NCBI GenBank assembly: GCA_009363875.1
Contig: CM018688.1
Coordinates: 42,736,901 to 42,800,900, forward strand
Reading direction: 5' to 3'
Origin: Mikania micrantha
Taxonomy: Eukaryota > Streptophyta > Magnoliopsida > Asterales > Asteraceae
Length of the DNA stretch: 64,000 nucleotides
In this document: one piece after another, positions 21,281 to 34,640 of the stretch
Position numbering within the stretch: position 1 is the first letter of the stretch
How the letters are laid out: each line of letters begins with the position of its first letter
Notes under the pieces: generated by a model
Seen by the model: the letters and a program-made list of their open reading frames with translations, nothing else
Database searches by the model: none
What the model was told of the DNA's origin: nothing
Translations under genes and position numbers: made by a program

Positions 21281-21631
21281 ATTGTTATAGAGAAAATTGG
21301 CCATACTAAAGGGTTGACCAACACTATAACCTTGGGACCCGCATGTAGAGAATTTAGGGAAAGGAAAACATTGCATATATCCACTGTACACAAACCTTGG
21401 AATTTCCCTACCTTAGGACCATTATAGTTACGACCGCCATTCACTGGGGCTATGAAAAGAGGCATAAGTCGAGCTACAAGAAAAATTCCCGCTACTCTTA
21501 ATTCTAAAATCCAGGACTTGAAAATTTTATCCCTTATTTGGATTTGGTCTTTATTAGGTTCAATCTAGACCTCATAGGCTTTCGCTTTCGCGTCTCGCGG
21601 TACTAACCAGTGTTTTTTGATTTCAAGCTGA

Positions 21632-22910
21632 ATGCCGCCACGAAGACGAAGCCAGACGAATCCACAACCAGATGGAACGGCGGATGTGGATCTGTCAACG
21701 ACCGCACCAGACACCTTCATTACTTGACAACTGAAAGCATCTATCCCCGACATGATCAACCACGGCAACAACAACAGCAGTCATGCCGAGAATTTATATT
21801 GTTCGGGGAGTACTACCATAGGGAACCCTAGTGGTTAAGCCTACCGCAATTTCATAGGGTGTAAACCCCTTACTTTTGAGGGCATCGATGGTGCTTTTGG
21901 GTTGATTTGATGGATCAAAAAGATGGAACACACTTTAGACATCAGTAGCTGCCCAGAACCTCAAAGCGTTCGAAATGTTGCGGACTCTTTTGACAAGAGG
22001 GCCTTGGTTTGGTGGAACTCTCAAATTCAATTAAAGGGAAGAGAAGTAAGCCTATCTATGACATGGTCCGAGTTCACAGGGAATTCTGCCCGAAGAATGA
22101 GCTCCGAAAGGTTGAGCAGGAGCTCTAGAATCATGAAATGATAGGGGCTATTCTGCCCGAAGAATGAGCTCCGGAAGTTTGAGCAGGAGCTCTAGAATCA
22201 TGAAATGATAGGGGCTAATCACCTTACTTTCACAACTCGGTTCCATGAACTGGTGGCTTTGGTACCATACATGTTGCCTATCCCTGAAAAGATTATTGAT
22301 CAATATGTTCGAGGAATGCCACCATGCATACGAACCCAAGTGCTCATTGCAAACCCCCTACTTTGGAGTCAGTTGTAGCCCTATTTGCTACGCTGACTGA
22401 TGTAATGGTGCAGACGAGCGTGCTGAAGATGGAAACCAAAAATGCTAAGGGAGGAGCCGGTTAGGAATCCGGAACAGTACTGGCACAAGAAGTAGAAAAA
22501 CAATCAAGGGGTACGCCATGGTGACCCCTATCAATCAAGTTGCGGCCACCCTTGCCAACCGAATCCGTAGGCAATACAACGGGAACCTACTCCTATGTAC
22601 CAAGTGTCAATAACATCATGCTGAAGGTATTCCATGTAGACACTTTACCAGTTGATGGTGGATGGGTCAACAGGCCCAAAACTGCAAAGTACCACCCGTC
22701 CTGAACCAACCCACTGCTGCGGTAGCCACACTTCCCCCTCCCAATGCAAATCGCAGCTCCTACACCTGTGGGGAACCTGGACATAGGTCCCGTAACTATC
22801 CAAGGTGGGTACTACCTGTTCCCCCCGCACCCTGTGGACGAGTATTTTCCTTGAGCACCTGCTTCTCATCGAGATGCCAACGTCATCACAGGTACGTTTC
22901 TCTTAAATAA
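21632..22910 (+). pseudogene. Gypsy-3 gag (decayed)
   Basis: Starts at ATG 21632 with a basic MPPRRRSQT leader typical of chromovirus gag. Recognisable pieces in several frames: LTFEGIDGAFGL, ALVWWNSQIQLKGREVSLSM (gag capsid-like core), FHELVALVPYMLPIPEKI and a zinc-knuckle remnant SYTCGEPGHRSRNYP, in which the last cysteine position reads tyrosine. Frameshifts, stops and a 67-bp tandem duplication (22084-22217) destroy the frame. Gag would form the virus-like particle. Confidence 0.8.
22084..22217 (+). repeat. 67-bp tandem duplication in gypsy-3 gag
   Basis: TTCTGCCCGAAGAATGAGCT begins at 22084 and again at 22151, and the units agree apart from a few bases. 67 is not a multiple of three, so it shifts the gag frame. 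It is followed by the end of the second unit and continuation of gag. Confidence 0.9.
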
Positions 22911-22914
22911 TCAC

Positions 22915-25900
22915 TATGTATCTATATTATTTGACAAAGGTGCTGACAAGAGTTTCTTTTCCTCTGAGCTAGAAACTGAACTTGACCGTTCCGCGGTACC
23001 ATTGGACTCCGCGTACACAATGGAAATAGCGGATGGTAAATTGATTTCTGTGCATACCATAATAAAGGATTGCTCTCAAATCCTAAATGAGCAACCTTTC
23101 ATCATCGATCTTATCACTATGGAGTTGGGCAGTTTTGACGTAATAATTGGGATGGATTGGTTATCCCACAATCACGATGAACTCCTCTGTTTGGAGAAAC
23201 TTCTCCGCATCTCTAGGGACGATGGAAGCCTGTTGGAAGTTTTCGTGGACCAAGTGAAAGGAAACTTGAAAATAATATCATGCATGAAGGCCCATAAATG
23301 TTTGAGGAAACAATGCGTGGCTTACCTAGCGCATGTGGTGGGCAAGGAGAAAGTATCGAAGAAAGTTCAGGACGTCTTGGTAGTAAGCGACTACCCTGGC
23401 ATATCCCCTGAACTATCCAGCCAACTACACGAGTTTCTTGACAAGGGATTCATCCATCCGAGTTTCTCGCCATGGGAGCTCTATTACTATTTGTGAAAAA
23501 GAAGGTCAGATCGTTTCGAATGTGCATCGATTATCAAGAATTGAACATGTTGACCATCAAAAATCGGTACCCATTGCCGAGGATCGACGACTTGTTCGAT
23601 CAATTACAGGGGCATCTGATTTTTCCAAGATTGATCTAAGATCTGGGTATCATCAACTCCGAGTGCATGAAGAAGATGTCCCAAAGACGGCCTTCGGACT
23701 AGGTTCGGGCACTATGAGTTTTTGGTAATGCCCTTTGGACTGACTAATGCACCGGTAGTGTTCATGGATCTCATGAATAGAGTATGCCGACCCTACCAAG
23801 ATCAATTTGTGAGTGTATTTATCGATGACATACTGATCTATTCCAAAAGCATGGTGGAGCATGAACAACACCGCCGCAAGATCCTAGATATGTTGCGAAA
23901 CGAAAAGCGCTACGCCAAGTTTACGAAATGCGAATTCTGGCTGATGAAAGTAAGTTTTTTGGGGCATGTCATCAATCAAGGTGGCAAACACGTGGACCCA
24001 TCGAAAATAGAAGCTGTAAAAACTGGGAGGCTCCTACTACTTCCACGAAAATTCGTTCATTTCTGGGATTAGTAGGTTACTACAAGAGATTTATCTCAAA
24101 TTTCTCCAAAATAGCAGTACCACTGACAAGGCTGACCCAGAAGAGAGAACCATACACATGGGGGGCCGAAACAAGAGGAAACATTTCAGACCTAAATCAT
24201 AAATTGTGCAATGCTCCGATCCTTTCCCTACCGGATGGGGATAATAATTTTATAGTATAATGCGATGCTTCCAATCAGGGTCTCGACCGTGTTCTCATGC
24301 AATCGGGATAAGGTCATAGCTTATGCATCTAGCCAACTCAAGGAGCATGAAAAGAATTACACGACACCACAACCTTGAATTGGGGGCCATGGTGTTTGCT
24401 TTGAAGATCTGGCAACATTACCTCTATGGATCCAAGTGCACTGTCTTCACTGATCACAAGAGTCTTCAACACGTAGGAAATCAAAAGGAGCTCAATATGA
24501 GACTACGAAGATGGGTTGAACTCCTAAGTGACTATGACTGCGTGATCAAATATCACCCGGCGAAAACGAATGTTGTGGCCGACACATTTAGCCAGAAAGA
24601 GAGGGTGAAACCCTTGCGCGTCCGAGTAATGGGAATGACAAACGGTAACGATCTTACATGACAAAATCATACAAGCTCAACAACAAACGGTAAAACAAGG
24701 GAAGTTGAAGAAAGAGCTCTACTGTGGAGCTGAAAGGTGGTTTGAAACAAAACAGGATGGAGTTATATACTACCAGGATCACGTGTGAATTACTGCGGTA
24801 GATGAACTAAGAACTTATCCTTGACGAAGCACACAAGACCCAATACTTCGTACATCCGAGCGCTGATAAAATGTACCAAGATCTTAAAGGATTTTATTGG
24901 TGGCCAGGCATGAAGAAAGACGTAGCTGAGTACGTTGGTCGGTGTTTAACTTGTGCAAAGGTGACGGCGGAACATCAGAGGCCGTCTGGCTTACTGGAAA
25001 GACCTGAGATCCCGCAATGGAATTGGGAGCAAGTAGCAATGGATTTTATTACCAAGCTACCCCGCACTTCTAGTGGTCATGATACAATTTGGGTCATTAT
25101 CAACCGTTTGACCAAATCTGCCCATTTCTTGCAAATACGTGAAAATTTCACAATGGATAAGCTAGCAAGATTATCTATAAACGAAGTAGTGGTATGACAT
25201 GGTGTGCCATTGTCCATTATTTCTGATTGAGACGGTCGTTTTACGTCACGGTTTTGGAAATCATTGCAGAAGTATCTAGCGACAAGTATAAACTTGAGAA
25301 CCACAAACCATCCACAAACGGATGGACATAGCGAACGTAAAATAAAAACCCTAGAGGACATGTTGTTGTGTGTTAGACTTTGGTGGAAACTGGGATTCCC
25401 ACCTCCCATTGATTGAGTTTTCTTACAACAATAGTTATCACAGTAGCATGGGGTGCCCTCCTTTTAAAGCACTCTATGGTAGAAAATGCAGATCGCTGGT
25501 TTGTTGGACCGAGGTGGGAGAAAATAGGATAACAGGGCCCGAACTTATCCAAGAAACCACCGATAAGATTGCCCAAATCTAGAAGAAACTACAAGCTGCA
25601 AGAAGCCGCCAAAAGAGCTATGCGGATAAACGCTGTAAACCTCTGGAGTTCCAAGTGGGTGACAAAGTTTTGTTGAAAGTGTCCCCTTGGAAGGGCGTGG
25701 TTCGTTTTGGGGCTAAAGGAAAGTTGGCACCAAGATACGTGGGACCGTTGGAAATAACCCAACAACTTGGTCTCGTGGCTTACAAACTTAAGTTACCTAA
25801 GGATCTCCTGGGCATTCATGATGAGTTTCGTGTATCAAATCTGAAGAAATGCCTAGCCGATGAAACGTTGATAATACTGATGGGAGAGGTTCAGATCGAC

Positions 25901-26100
25901 GAACAGCTACACTTTGTTGAAGAACCGGTGGAGATTATGGAGTTGGGAGCTAAACAGCTGAAGAGGAGTCGAATTCTGATAGTCTGCGTACGATGGCACT
26001 CCAAACGCGGACCAGAATACACTTGGAAACGTGAGGACCAAATGAAGAAAAAGTACCCCCCCACCTGTTTACATAGACAATCAAGCCCTACAGCTCAACG
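22915..26100 (+). pseudogene. Gypsy-3 pol: protease, RT, RNase H, integrase, chromodomain (decayed)
   Basis: Domains in order: protease at 22930 with LFDKGADKS, where the expected catalytic DTGA reads DKGA; IIGMDWLS at 23140; RT at 23520-24000, with MPFGLTNAP and the catalytic FIDDILIYSKS near 23818; RNase H at 24260-24620; integrase zinc region near 24870 (FYWWPGMKKDVAEY, CLTCAK), then core with in-frame stops at 25195 and about 25229; GPY/F module (APRYVGPLEI) and chromodomain tail (YTWKREDQMKKKYP) in an open stretch 25655-26188. At least six breaks between frames. Together with the protease change, the element cannot be autonomous. Confidence 0.88.
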
Positions 26101-26137
26101 CAAATTTCGAGATGAAATTTCTTCAACTGAGGGAGAC

Positions 26138-28059
26138 TGCAACAACTGGTACCTCCAAGGTAATCCACGAATATATCTATTGTCTTAATAAGAACTTTGC
26201 ACGTCTATAAACGAAATTACGACAAACGACAATAATTGATAAACGAACAACAACAACCAAAATGATCATGTTACGAGTCAGTAGATCAGGAGCATATTTT
26301 GGTGGGTGATGATCCATGAGAATATATTCCTAAAACGATGCCCTTACTGACACTAGAGCTAAATTAAACAACCGGAAGATGTAACGGCTGATGTAATTGC
26401 TTGGGTGACGATTCATGCAACTACATACGCGAATTAAATCAATTAGTCTAAAGTAAAAGACTCAATTAAATAAATGTGAAACAAGCCAACTTCATCAGGT
26501 GTAAATCATAACCTAAAAACTGTGAAAATCAAGAAAGATGAAAATTTTATGAATCTGAGGTCCATTCGTATTAATGAACCCATTTAATTAGTGCGAATGG
26601 ATTAACGAATTCGAATTCATTAGTCGGCTCAGACATTTGTATGACTGAAGGTCATTCATACGAATGACACATTCGTACGACCGAACAACTATATAAATAA
26701 CCCTTAAACAAAATTTTACAATTTTCTCAAAAACACCACGACCAACACTCATTCGGCGATACCCTACTTCCGTGACTGATCGAAGCCAAAAACCATCCGT
26801 TCACGATTTCAAATTTCACCGGAATCATTATCATCATCATTCGCATCAGCGTACTCACTTTTCCACTATAAACACACATTCATTCGCAAAATCCGAGCCT
26901 CTCGGTAAGAGTTTCGACAAAGCAAACACACCAACAGTTTCCCTATCATCCTTAGAAGCTTGAAAGTGGGAAACGTCATTAATGTTACAAAAATCAGTAA
27001 AACTCGTTTTTCAAATGATTGCAGGCGAATGAGGAAGCCATTCGTTGGAGTGAGTCGTGCCATTCGCTAGAGGCACTCACACGAGTGAATCTCGCACGAA
27101 AGGATGGACAAGCGAATGAAGTTGGGTACATTCTCCTGAGGGATCATGTGAATGAGAATTCATTCATAAGAAAGAAGTAAAGGAATGGCTCAAGCCATTC
27201 GTGAAGCTTCATTCGCACGGGCGCAGTTCATTCGTATCAATGCCTCATTCATCCTGGCAGATTTCTAAAATGACTAACTGTTGGTCACTTTAACTCTACA
27301 ATCGGAAACAATAGGACCGACCTCTAGTCAAAGCTCTGAAACAACCTAAATGGATAATAATACAAATACACATCCACGAGAATTATCAGACCGATTACAA
27401 TTATAAAACCCCACTCAAAGGTATTAAAATGAAGCGCAGGTGTACAATCTAGAAACATCTTCGAGCAAGTGATCCAACAACAGCAAGGCATCAAACAATA
27501 GGTGAGTTCATAGCCCCGTTTAGGAAACATTTTTCTAAAACTTTTTGGGGATGAGAGCATGCATACATTTATCTAAAATACAAGTTAGATATGATTTTGG
27601 ATAACAATTAATTTCATAAATATATCTAACCAATAAGAGAGTGTCTGTTTTGGATATTCACATAGGTATGTGAACTTCATTATTACATACACATCAGTAA
27701 GACCTTTCATCAATCATTTACCATTAGTTGAAAGAGGTCAACCGACTGTAACATAGATAGTACTATTAGTTTGACAAAGATCCGGCGCTGAGATCGGTAC
27801 GTTACGAGAAACAAAACAACTACATCAATCATTAGGATTAGGTCTGTGTGACCTAATTAACAAGGGCAACTCAACGTTTAGCTTGCTAAATGGTCATGTG
27901 CTTGATAGAATATGCAGACACTCTTGAGGGAATACCTCTAACTGTAATACACCAAAGGATTTTGGGATGAATCAATTGTTCATGTAAAAAGGTGTAGTGT
28001 ATAAGCAGAAATATTTCCATTCTTGCTAGGTATTTAATCGTGAATCACCTAAGGCATGG
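26138..28059 (+). repeat. Gypsy-3 3' LTR, truncated
   Basis: Follows a PPT (GAGGGAGAC at about 26129-26137). Collinear with the 5' LTR, including TATATAAAT at 26690, and without the copia-D insertion (27558-27567 is the empty site). Similarity ends at GGCATGG, 28059; the last 500 or so bases of the LTR are missing and no matching continuation is found to the right. Confidence 0.88.
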
Positions 28060-30480
28060 TGTAACACCCCGACCCAATGGCAGAAACATCGGGGCGGCAC
28101 GAAGTGTAGATTGTTCAATGCACAAGTTATATAGTTGTAAATAACTCAAACTTCAATTCCTCATTAATTTCAACATTCAATACATTGTTTAAAATTTCAA
28201 ACCCTAACTATTACATCAATTGAATTCAAACATCAAACATAATAAAATCCAATCCAAGCTCAATAAGATAGCTAAATGGCATCCTCACCTAAGACATGTT
28301 CAAAATCAATTGTCAACTACGAATTGTTGGTGATAACAAAAATAGTTTGATAAAAGATAAGTTGGCACATGTGATAACAAGCCAATATGAACTAAAACAT
28401 GTAATTAAACCATACGCGAATCAAATAATGTTAACAAATGATGTTTGACCAAGCTAGCATTCCTAACAATGCTAGTAGTAAACAATCACTTCGTAGGACC
28501 AAAGTCAACTCAACCAATAGTGGGATGGTCGGTTCATTAAATCTGTCATTGTTACTAAATAGTTAAGTTGTGATCTATGGAAGCTAAAGATAAGTTCACA
28601 ATACAGTTTAGGTCACAAAGCTAAGTTCACATGTACATAAGTTAAAGATAAGTTCAAAGTTACATGTTTCACCCCAAAAGTTCAAAACAAGTTAAAAGAG
28701 GGGCTATGAAGATTCACCTTTGTGCATGTGGTAGTCTTTGCAATAATTGTCAAATAGCAGTTCACAAATGTCCAACAAGTTCAGTGTTCACCTATTTAGT
28801 TCATTTGACATAATGTTAACATAACTATATCTTTCTATGGGTTTTCCTAAGTTCTAAATTGATCAACGAGTTCGATTTGTTTTGAATTGTTAAAACTTTA
28901 AATTCATTAAGTTAAAAGAAAATAATAATAATGTTTTTAAAGTCTAAATTACTTATGTTAAAATATTAATTAAAAATGTTGAAGTTAAATCAATTGATGT
29001 TTAACAAAGATTAATAACCACTTGAAATGATTTATTAGTTTAACATGCCAAATAATAAGTTTTGAAACTTTAGATAAAGTTATTTGAACTTTATTAAATA
29101 CCAAAAAGATTTTATAAAGTGTGTAAGAATGTTTTTATAACAATCTAACAATTTTGTTTATCAATATTTCTAGATGGTATTGTTTTACATGAAACATATA
29201 TATATATATATAATGAAAAAAAATGTTATTATACTTTATAAAACTGCAATGGAAGTGTTTAAAATTTATTTGGATGTTATAAAATGTGAACATATATGTT
29301 TAAAAAAATGCGTAAGAATGTTTTTATGAAATCTAAAATCTTTGGTTTATCAAAACATAAATTATTACCAATCATGATTAAACATTTTCTATATATAAAA
29401 TGTATAAAATTTTATATGAAATTATAAAATGAATGTTAAGTATTTAATTTACTTAAATATAATGATTTACTAGTATTCTATACATGTTATATATATATAT
29501 TATTAAATTGATATTTATGTATTTTTTTATAAAAAATAGTATTTTAATAAAAATAATTTTCTGTAAAAACATATTTTTAAAATGAGTTTTAAATAAAAAG
29601 TTATGATTAAAAGAAAAAAATAGGCCAAAACCCACCACAGCTAAGGTTTGAATCCGGGACCATTATCCTAGAACCATACTGACTTACCGGTTGATCTAAG
29701 GCCATGGCCGCGTTAAGCACCAGTATTAATATGTTTTAACTTACCCCATGTCTGAAATCCCCAATTCAGTTTATACTAAACCGAACCATAGCTACCTTTC
29801 TCATTCGAATTCAATCGATTTGGTTCTCAATAGATTAAACAACCATAGGGCTTTTGTTCAGGATCCAAAAACGAGTCTAATGATGTATAGTTTACTTACT
29901 TGGAATGTTGTTTGGGTGAATTTGGGTATCACAGCTGAGTCACGATGTTCAAAAGAGTTACAGGTCTTAATTCGAAGCTTGGAACGATTGTGAGTGGTTT
30001 TGGATAGCCCAGAAAGGTTGTAGTAGAGTGATAGCGCTATTAGACTGATTAGATTGTGTATTTATACTAGTTATTGAGGATTTTGAAATTTGAAGTTTGT
30101 TCCGTATCTTTGGAAACGATTAACACAACTGTGAATTGATATGGTATAAATTCGTGATTAGAACCGTATCACACTCTCAATCTATGCCTAAATTACCCAA
30201 TATTTAGTTGTACGCCTGCTGGCAACGATCGGGATGGAAAATGGGTTCAGCACAAGGTAGTTGGATCAGGTTTAGCTAACAGGTGAGGGAGAGAATGACT
30301 TTGGGGTTTTGGCATAATCCGCCCCCCCCCCCTGTTTTCTTTGTAATAATAGTTTCAATTTTTAGCACTTTCTACCTTCAACTTTTAATAATCCTTTCTA
30401 ATTGTTATAAGTTTAAACATTATAACTAATATAAGTTTGTTATATTTTTATCACACATTTTTATTATGCTAAGTTAAAAT
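28060..30480 (-). repeat. Gypsy-4: reverse-strand gypsy LTR, right edge uncertain
   Basis: Starts TGTAACACCCC, and its GGGGCGGCAC block is arranged like the reverse complement of an LTR 3' end. Landmarks in the expected reverse order: GTCAACTAC...GTTGGTGA (28310), ACCCCAAAAGTTC and AGAGGGGCTATGAAG (28670-28720), and a minus-strand TATA (CTAGTATAAATA) at about 30057-30068. I could not find the opposite end or a target duplication. The right edge near 30480 is where copia-2 leader sequence begins. Long AT-rich parts (28900-29620) hold nothing else I recognise. Confidence 0.55.
29630..29705 (-). ncRNA. tRNA-like (SINE-type) sequence
   Basis: On the minus strand: a GGCCTTAGATCAACCGG A-box-like part, then CCCGGATTCAAACC (B-box-like) about 35 bases later, followed downstream by a T-run (29600-29620) that could end Pol III transcription. 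It does not fold as an obvious functional tRNA. Likely a SINE head or a tRNA-derived piece inside the LTR. Confidence 0.35.
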
Positions 30481-30489
30481 CATATACTT

Positions 30490-30690
30490 GATAGGTTCGC
30501 TTGAACTTGATAGGTTCTGGACGAACCTCTGAATGTCATTGAACCGAACCTTTATTGGTCAAGGTTCTTTTGACCAAGAAGGTTCGTGTGATATCAAGGT
30601 TCGTTCATTAAAGGTTCGTTAGATTTAACAGGTTTGTCTGATCAAAAGGTTCGTCTAAGCTTAGGTTCGGCATAGGGGGTTCGCTGGTTT
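30490..30690 (+). repeat. GGTTCG half-site cluster in copia-2 leader
   Basis: About a dozen AGGTTCG or CGAACC half-sites in 200 bases upstream of the extra ORF, the position of the CATTCG cluster in copia-1 and copia-3. Confidence 0.8.
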
Positions 30691-30786
30691 CAACACTTAG
30701 AATTTTTTTTATTTTTTTTATTTTTGTTATTTTTGTTTTAATTTATGTTATTTTTGTTTTAATTTTGTGTTTTTCTAATTGTAGAA

Positions 30787-31968
30787 ATGGCGAATCTTAC
30801 ATTTGGTGATAAACACAATTTGAGAAGATCGAGGATTTATCATGCCATATCTAACTCTTGTCAGATTTTATAGATCTCATGTTCAAAGCTTCTGGGATTC
30901 AGCAAGGCTAATTACCGTGGATGAAGAATATGATATTGATGCAAATGTGCTTGGTCAAGCAATTCGAGTTACTGAAGCAGACATTAGGAGAGTATTACAG
31001 TTCGGTGGATAACCTGCTGGGATGACACTCATTCCAGAAAGATGTATCAAGGGTTGCTTCTTAAGGATTCGTTATTTTGGAGTTTACAGTGAAAACTCTA
31101 TCAAGAAAGGAAAGCTTCCTCTACAATACAAATTGTTGGCTCATGTATTGTTACACTGCCTAAGTATGAGGAAAGGAACATTTGATGAGCTTCGAGATTT
31201 GATGAGATCTGCTATGGTAGCTTTGATATTGAACAAACCGTTCAATATCTCAGCGATGATCTTCAGATATATGTCTGATAACATCACCAAAGCAAAGGAT
31301 AGATTCTACATGTATCCCAGGTTCATCCAGATGCTGATTGATGAGATATTTCCAGAGCAAATGTTACCTAGAGATGCTTCTGATTTGCTCAAGTTAAAGC
31401 ATATGACTGACTCTAGTCTTGGTCAGGTCAAGATTTATCAGAAGAGCAGTGATGATGTTTTGGTTAAAGATTTAGTATGTCACTATGCGAGAGCTAACTA
31501 TGTTGCTCCTGATAATGATGGTTGGAGGCATGAAGATTCAAGTTCTGACAATGAATTGTTTAGCGACAATGATGATGATCAACAACTACCACCACCTCCT
31601 AGACAACAAGCAAGGAAGTCACAAGCTCAGCCACAAAGTCAAGAGCAAACTCAAAGACCAAGTGTAACTCCTTCTACATTGGTTCCTCTTCAAGTAATCT
31701 TTCCAGGTCAACAAGAAGATCAAAGACAACAAGAGGATACTACTTCTGCTCATGTTGATGATGAGAATGTTGAAGTTGATGATGAAGGTGAAGAATCTAC
31801 AGAAACTGAGTCTGAGTTTGAAATTGTTCAGGTTGGAAATAATATGGTCAGGAGATTGAAGAAGAGACCTGCACAACAACAAAATGAAGAAGCTAGAGAA
31901 GAAGCAGCTGATCCTAGTTTTACAGTTGATGAGTCTGAAGTTTCAAGACCGAAGAAGAAAAACAGGAT
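30787..31968 (+). pseudogene. Copia-2 extra ORF, N-terminal part
   Basis: ATG 30787 lies three bases after a splice-acceptor-like TTTCTAATTGTAG. It starts MANLTFGDKHNLRRSRIYHA, then needs a frame change near 30870 and has a TAA at 31010. From 31022 a long open stretch aligns with the copia-1 protein: LPLQYKLLAHVLLHCLSMRK, LNKPFNISAMIF, FYMYPRFIQMLI, HYARANYVAPD. A Gln/Pro-rich and then acidic segment (VEVDDEGEESTETESEF) follows, and a basic RPKKKNR at the junction with the solo LTR. Clearly the same family as in copia-1 and copia-3 but considerably diverged. Confidence 0.8.
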
Positions 31969-34169
31969 TGTCACAACCCGAGCCGGCGGGACGGATCGAC
32001 TTTCCCGTCGGGCGGAAGGTTCTCGGGGCGCGATATCGTGAGTGATAATCGTGATGATCAGATTGTTTACATAGCATCAACATTGAGAATATCTAAATGT
32101 CACACCCCTGCGCCGCGTGCGGAATCCACGGCGCGGTGACGTATGAACAGTTGAATCATGCACAAGTATTGAATAAGAACAACCACAATGGATTACTATG
32201 TTTCATAATGTTAAGACAATTGTTTGGTTACAGACAATCTATCTACCAAAAGAAAGACAACTACAGACCCCAAAATATAGTTTACAAAATAAGACTTTAA
32301 ACAAGACAATTAAACATTTAGGATTTAGTGTGTTTCTATTCCATCCTAGCATGTTTCTTCATCTTGTTCTATCTTAATCGGTCTCCTTAGTTGTCCTTAG
32401 AATGCTTTAAACCTGATTACCTGAAACACGTGAAAAGTAACTGTCAACTACAGAAGTAGTTGGTGAGAACAATAGGTTTAACATTTCTAAACATGAATTT
32501 GTAAAATAAGGCATAGGTATATTAAAGTAATAAATGATTCACATGGAAGAGCTGCAACCCAAACTAACATCAAGTATGAAAAATGAGTGTAAACAGTCCA
32601 ATCACTGTTTGCACGAAAGCCAACATATAATATCAAGTCCCAAACCACGTTTGGAGTTAGATAATGCATCAGCAATTTTGAAAACCATAATGACACCAAA
32701 CCTGCAGTTAGCTTTTAAAACAAATTTAAAAGCTAACTCCATCTTGGATAAGAACCAATGTGTCCGCTTTCCCTTGTTGTGATCACCCAGTACTAACACT
32801 AATGAATATGATACTTGATGTGTTTATAAGTTTGTTTACAACAACAGACACCATGTTTATGAACCTTACTTTAAACTAGCGTGTTAATGCCTTATTTGAT
32901 AACATGATTTGAAAACCTTGATTTAATCCCATGAATTAAATCCTTTGTTTTGAATACCATGAAATGAATCTCTTGATTTGAATACCATGAAATGAATCCC
33001 TTGATTTGAATGCCATGAAATGGTGACCTTGTATAATAACAAGGTTTTAACAAAAGAGTTTATAAAATTCATCATTTAAAAGAGCATATCATTTATAAAA
33101 CCATTTGAGCAAAACTGCTATAAAACAGTTCAAATATCTTTTATAAAACCGTTTTAGAAGAATAGTTTAATAGTTTAAAAATCCTTTAAAACGGTTGATG
33201 AATTCCTTGAAACAGTTGATGAATCCCATGGATTTGTAAAATGAACCTGTAATGTTTATAAGAGTACACACATCTTGTGTAATGAAATACGATTTGTAAA
33301 TAGAGGGTTTGATCACGTGTTCCACCCCAAAACAGTTATAAAACAGTAAAAGAGGGGCTAATGTTCTCACCTGTCTGCAGTCGACTCTGAACTAAAACAG
33401 ATAGCAAGTAGCAAACAGGACTTCTAATTGGTTCCTATATCATTGTAATCATACATAAGATATAAGATTTATAGTTGTATAGACTTTGATTCATTGATTG
33501 ACTTGTGTTTACTTGAATAGTGTTAACTCTTGAATACTTGTTCTCATGATTATGATTGTTGTGTGAATTGAACATCATGATTTGAGTCACTTGATTGATC
33601 GTTGATTCATGAAAAGAGGTGCCATGTTTCTTTTATGCACAAATCTTATGCATAAAATGATAAATGTTCGTGAATTTGATAACCATTGATTAACATGTGT
33701 AGTGAAAAGATGTTCAATTGTTTTAAGTCTTTGTGATTGTGATCTGGTCTCATATTTAGGTTAAGTTATAACTTAACTCAATTAAGATCAAATTACAATT
33801 TCCCTTGAGTTGTGGGCCACACTATGGGCCTTAAACCCATAAACTATGATAGGCTTAAATAGAGATCCATGGGCCTCTTAGGTTAACAAGGGCCAATTGG
33901 ATGTGATATTGGGCCAATTGAATGTGATGTTGGCCCAACAACATGCACATAGGCCTTGTAACACGCCCAAGATAATATCAAACCAATTAGGATCATAGTG
34001 GGCCGAATGGGCTTGGATTGGGCCTAAAGGATTTGAGTTGGGTCAAATATGATGTGTAGTCCAAAGGTCCAAGCTAGGCTCGATGTTGGTTCATTGTTGG
34101 GCCGAATTGGATATCGTGGGCCAAGTATATTTTGGTTTGGGCCGAAAAGAGTCATGGGCTGCCACTTGG

Positions 34170-34640
34170 GCAGCGAACCTTTTAGGTTCAAAGGCTTAGG
34201 TTCGCCAATCCTGAAAGAAACACCAAGGTTCGGCCAAATATGTGATAGCTAGGGTTCGTTTGCATGCATGCATGGAGGGATCGTCTATGGTAGCCAAAGG
34301 TTCGGCCTAAAAGGGCTGCATATAAGGTTCGCCGAAGTATCACACATGGTTCGTCAATGACTAAAAAGGTTCGGCTCCCAGTGATGATATGTAGGTTCGC
34401 TCATGCAAGCTTAAGGTTCGTCTGACCCAGAAGGGTTCGTGGAAACAGGAAGGTTCGACAGATGCATGAAGGCTCGGTGCAGAAGGTTCGCCACCTATGG
34501 TTCGCGAGCTGAGAAGGTTCGTTCAACTCTTCAAGGTTCGGTTGATCATGGAGGGTTCGTTCATAGCACCATGGTTCGTGGAAGGTTCGCGGGGTCCCAT
34601 TAGGGTTCGGCCAGTTGAAGATGGAGGTTCGGCCGTCGCT
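34170..34640 (-). repeat. GGTTCG half-site array in solo LTR
   Basis: Roughly 20 GGTTCG half-sites at irregular spacing of about 15-35 bases, nearly all in one orientation, ending with the opposite GCGAACC at about 34648. The position is downstream of the minus-strand TATA, so it would be transcribed into the leader. Confidence 0.85.

Larger units (their letters stand above)
13567..28059 (+). mobile_element. Gypsy-3: decayed Tekay/Del-like chromovirus with both LTRs
   Basis: 5' LTR 13567-21264 (interrupted 15004-20232), internal region 21265-26137, 3' LTR from 26138 cut at 28059. The left flanking five bases are GAAGA (13562-13566); the matching right duplication is not visible because the 3' LTR end is missing. 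The two LTRs differ at many positions, and gag and pol carry stops, frameshifts and a duplication, so this is one of the older elements here. Confidence 0.88.

Noticed and set aside
29630..29705. A functional tRNA gene on the minus strand
   Set aside because: Only A- and B-box-like stretches are visible; I cannot build a convincing cloverleaf or acceptor stem.
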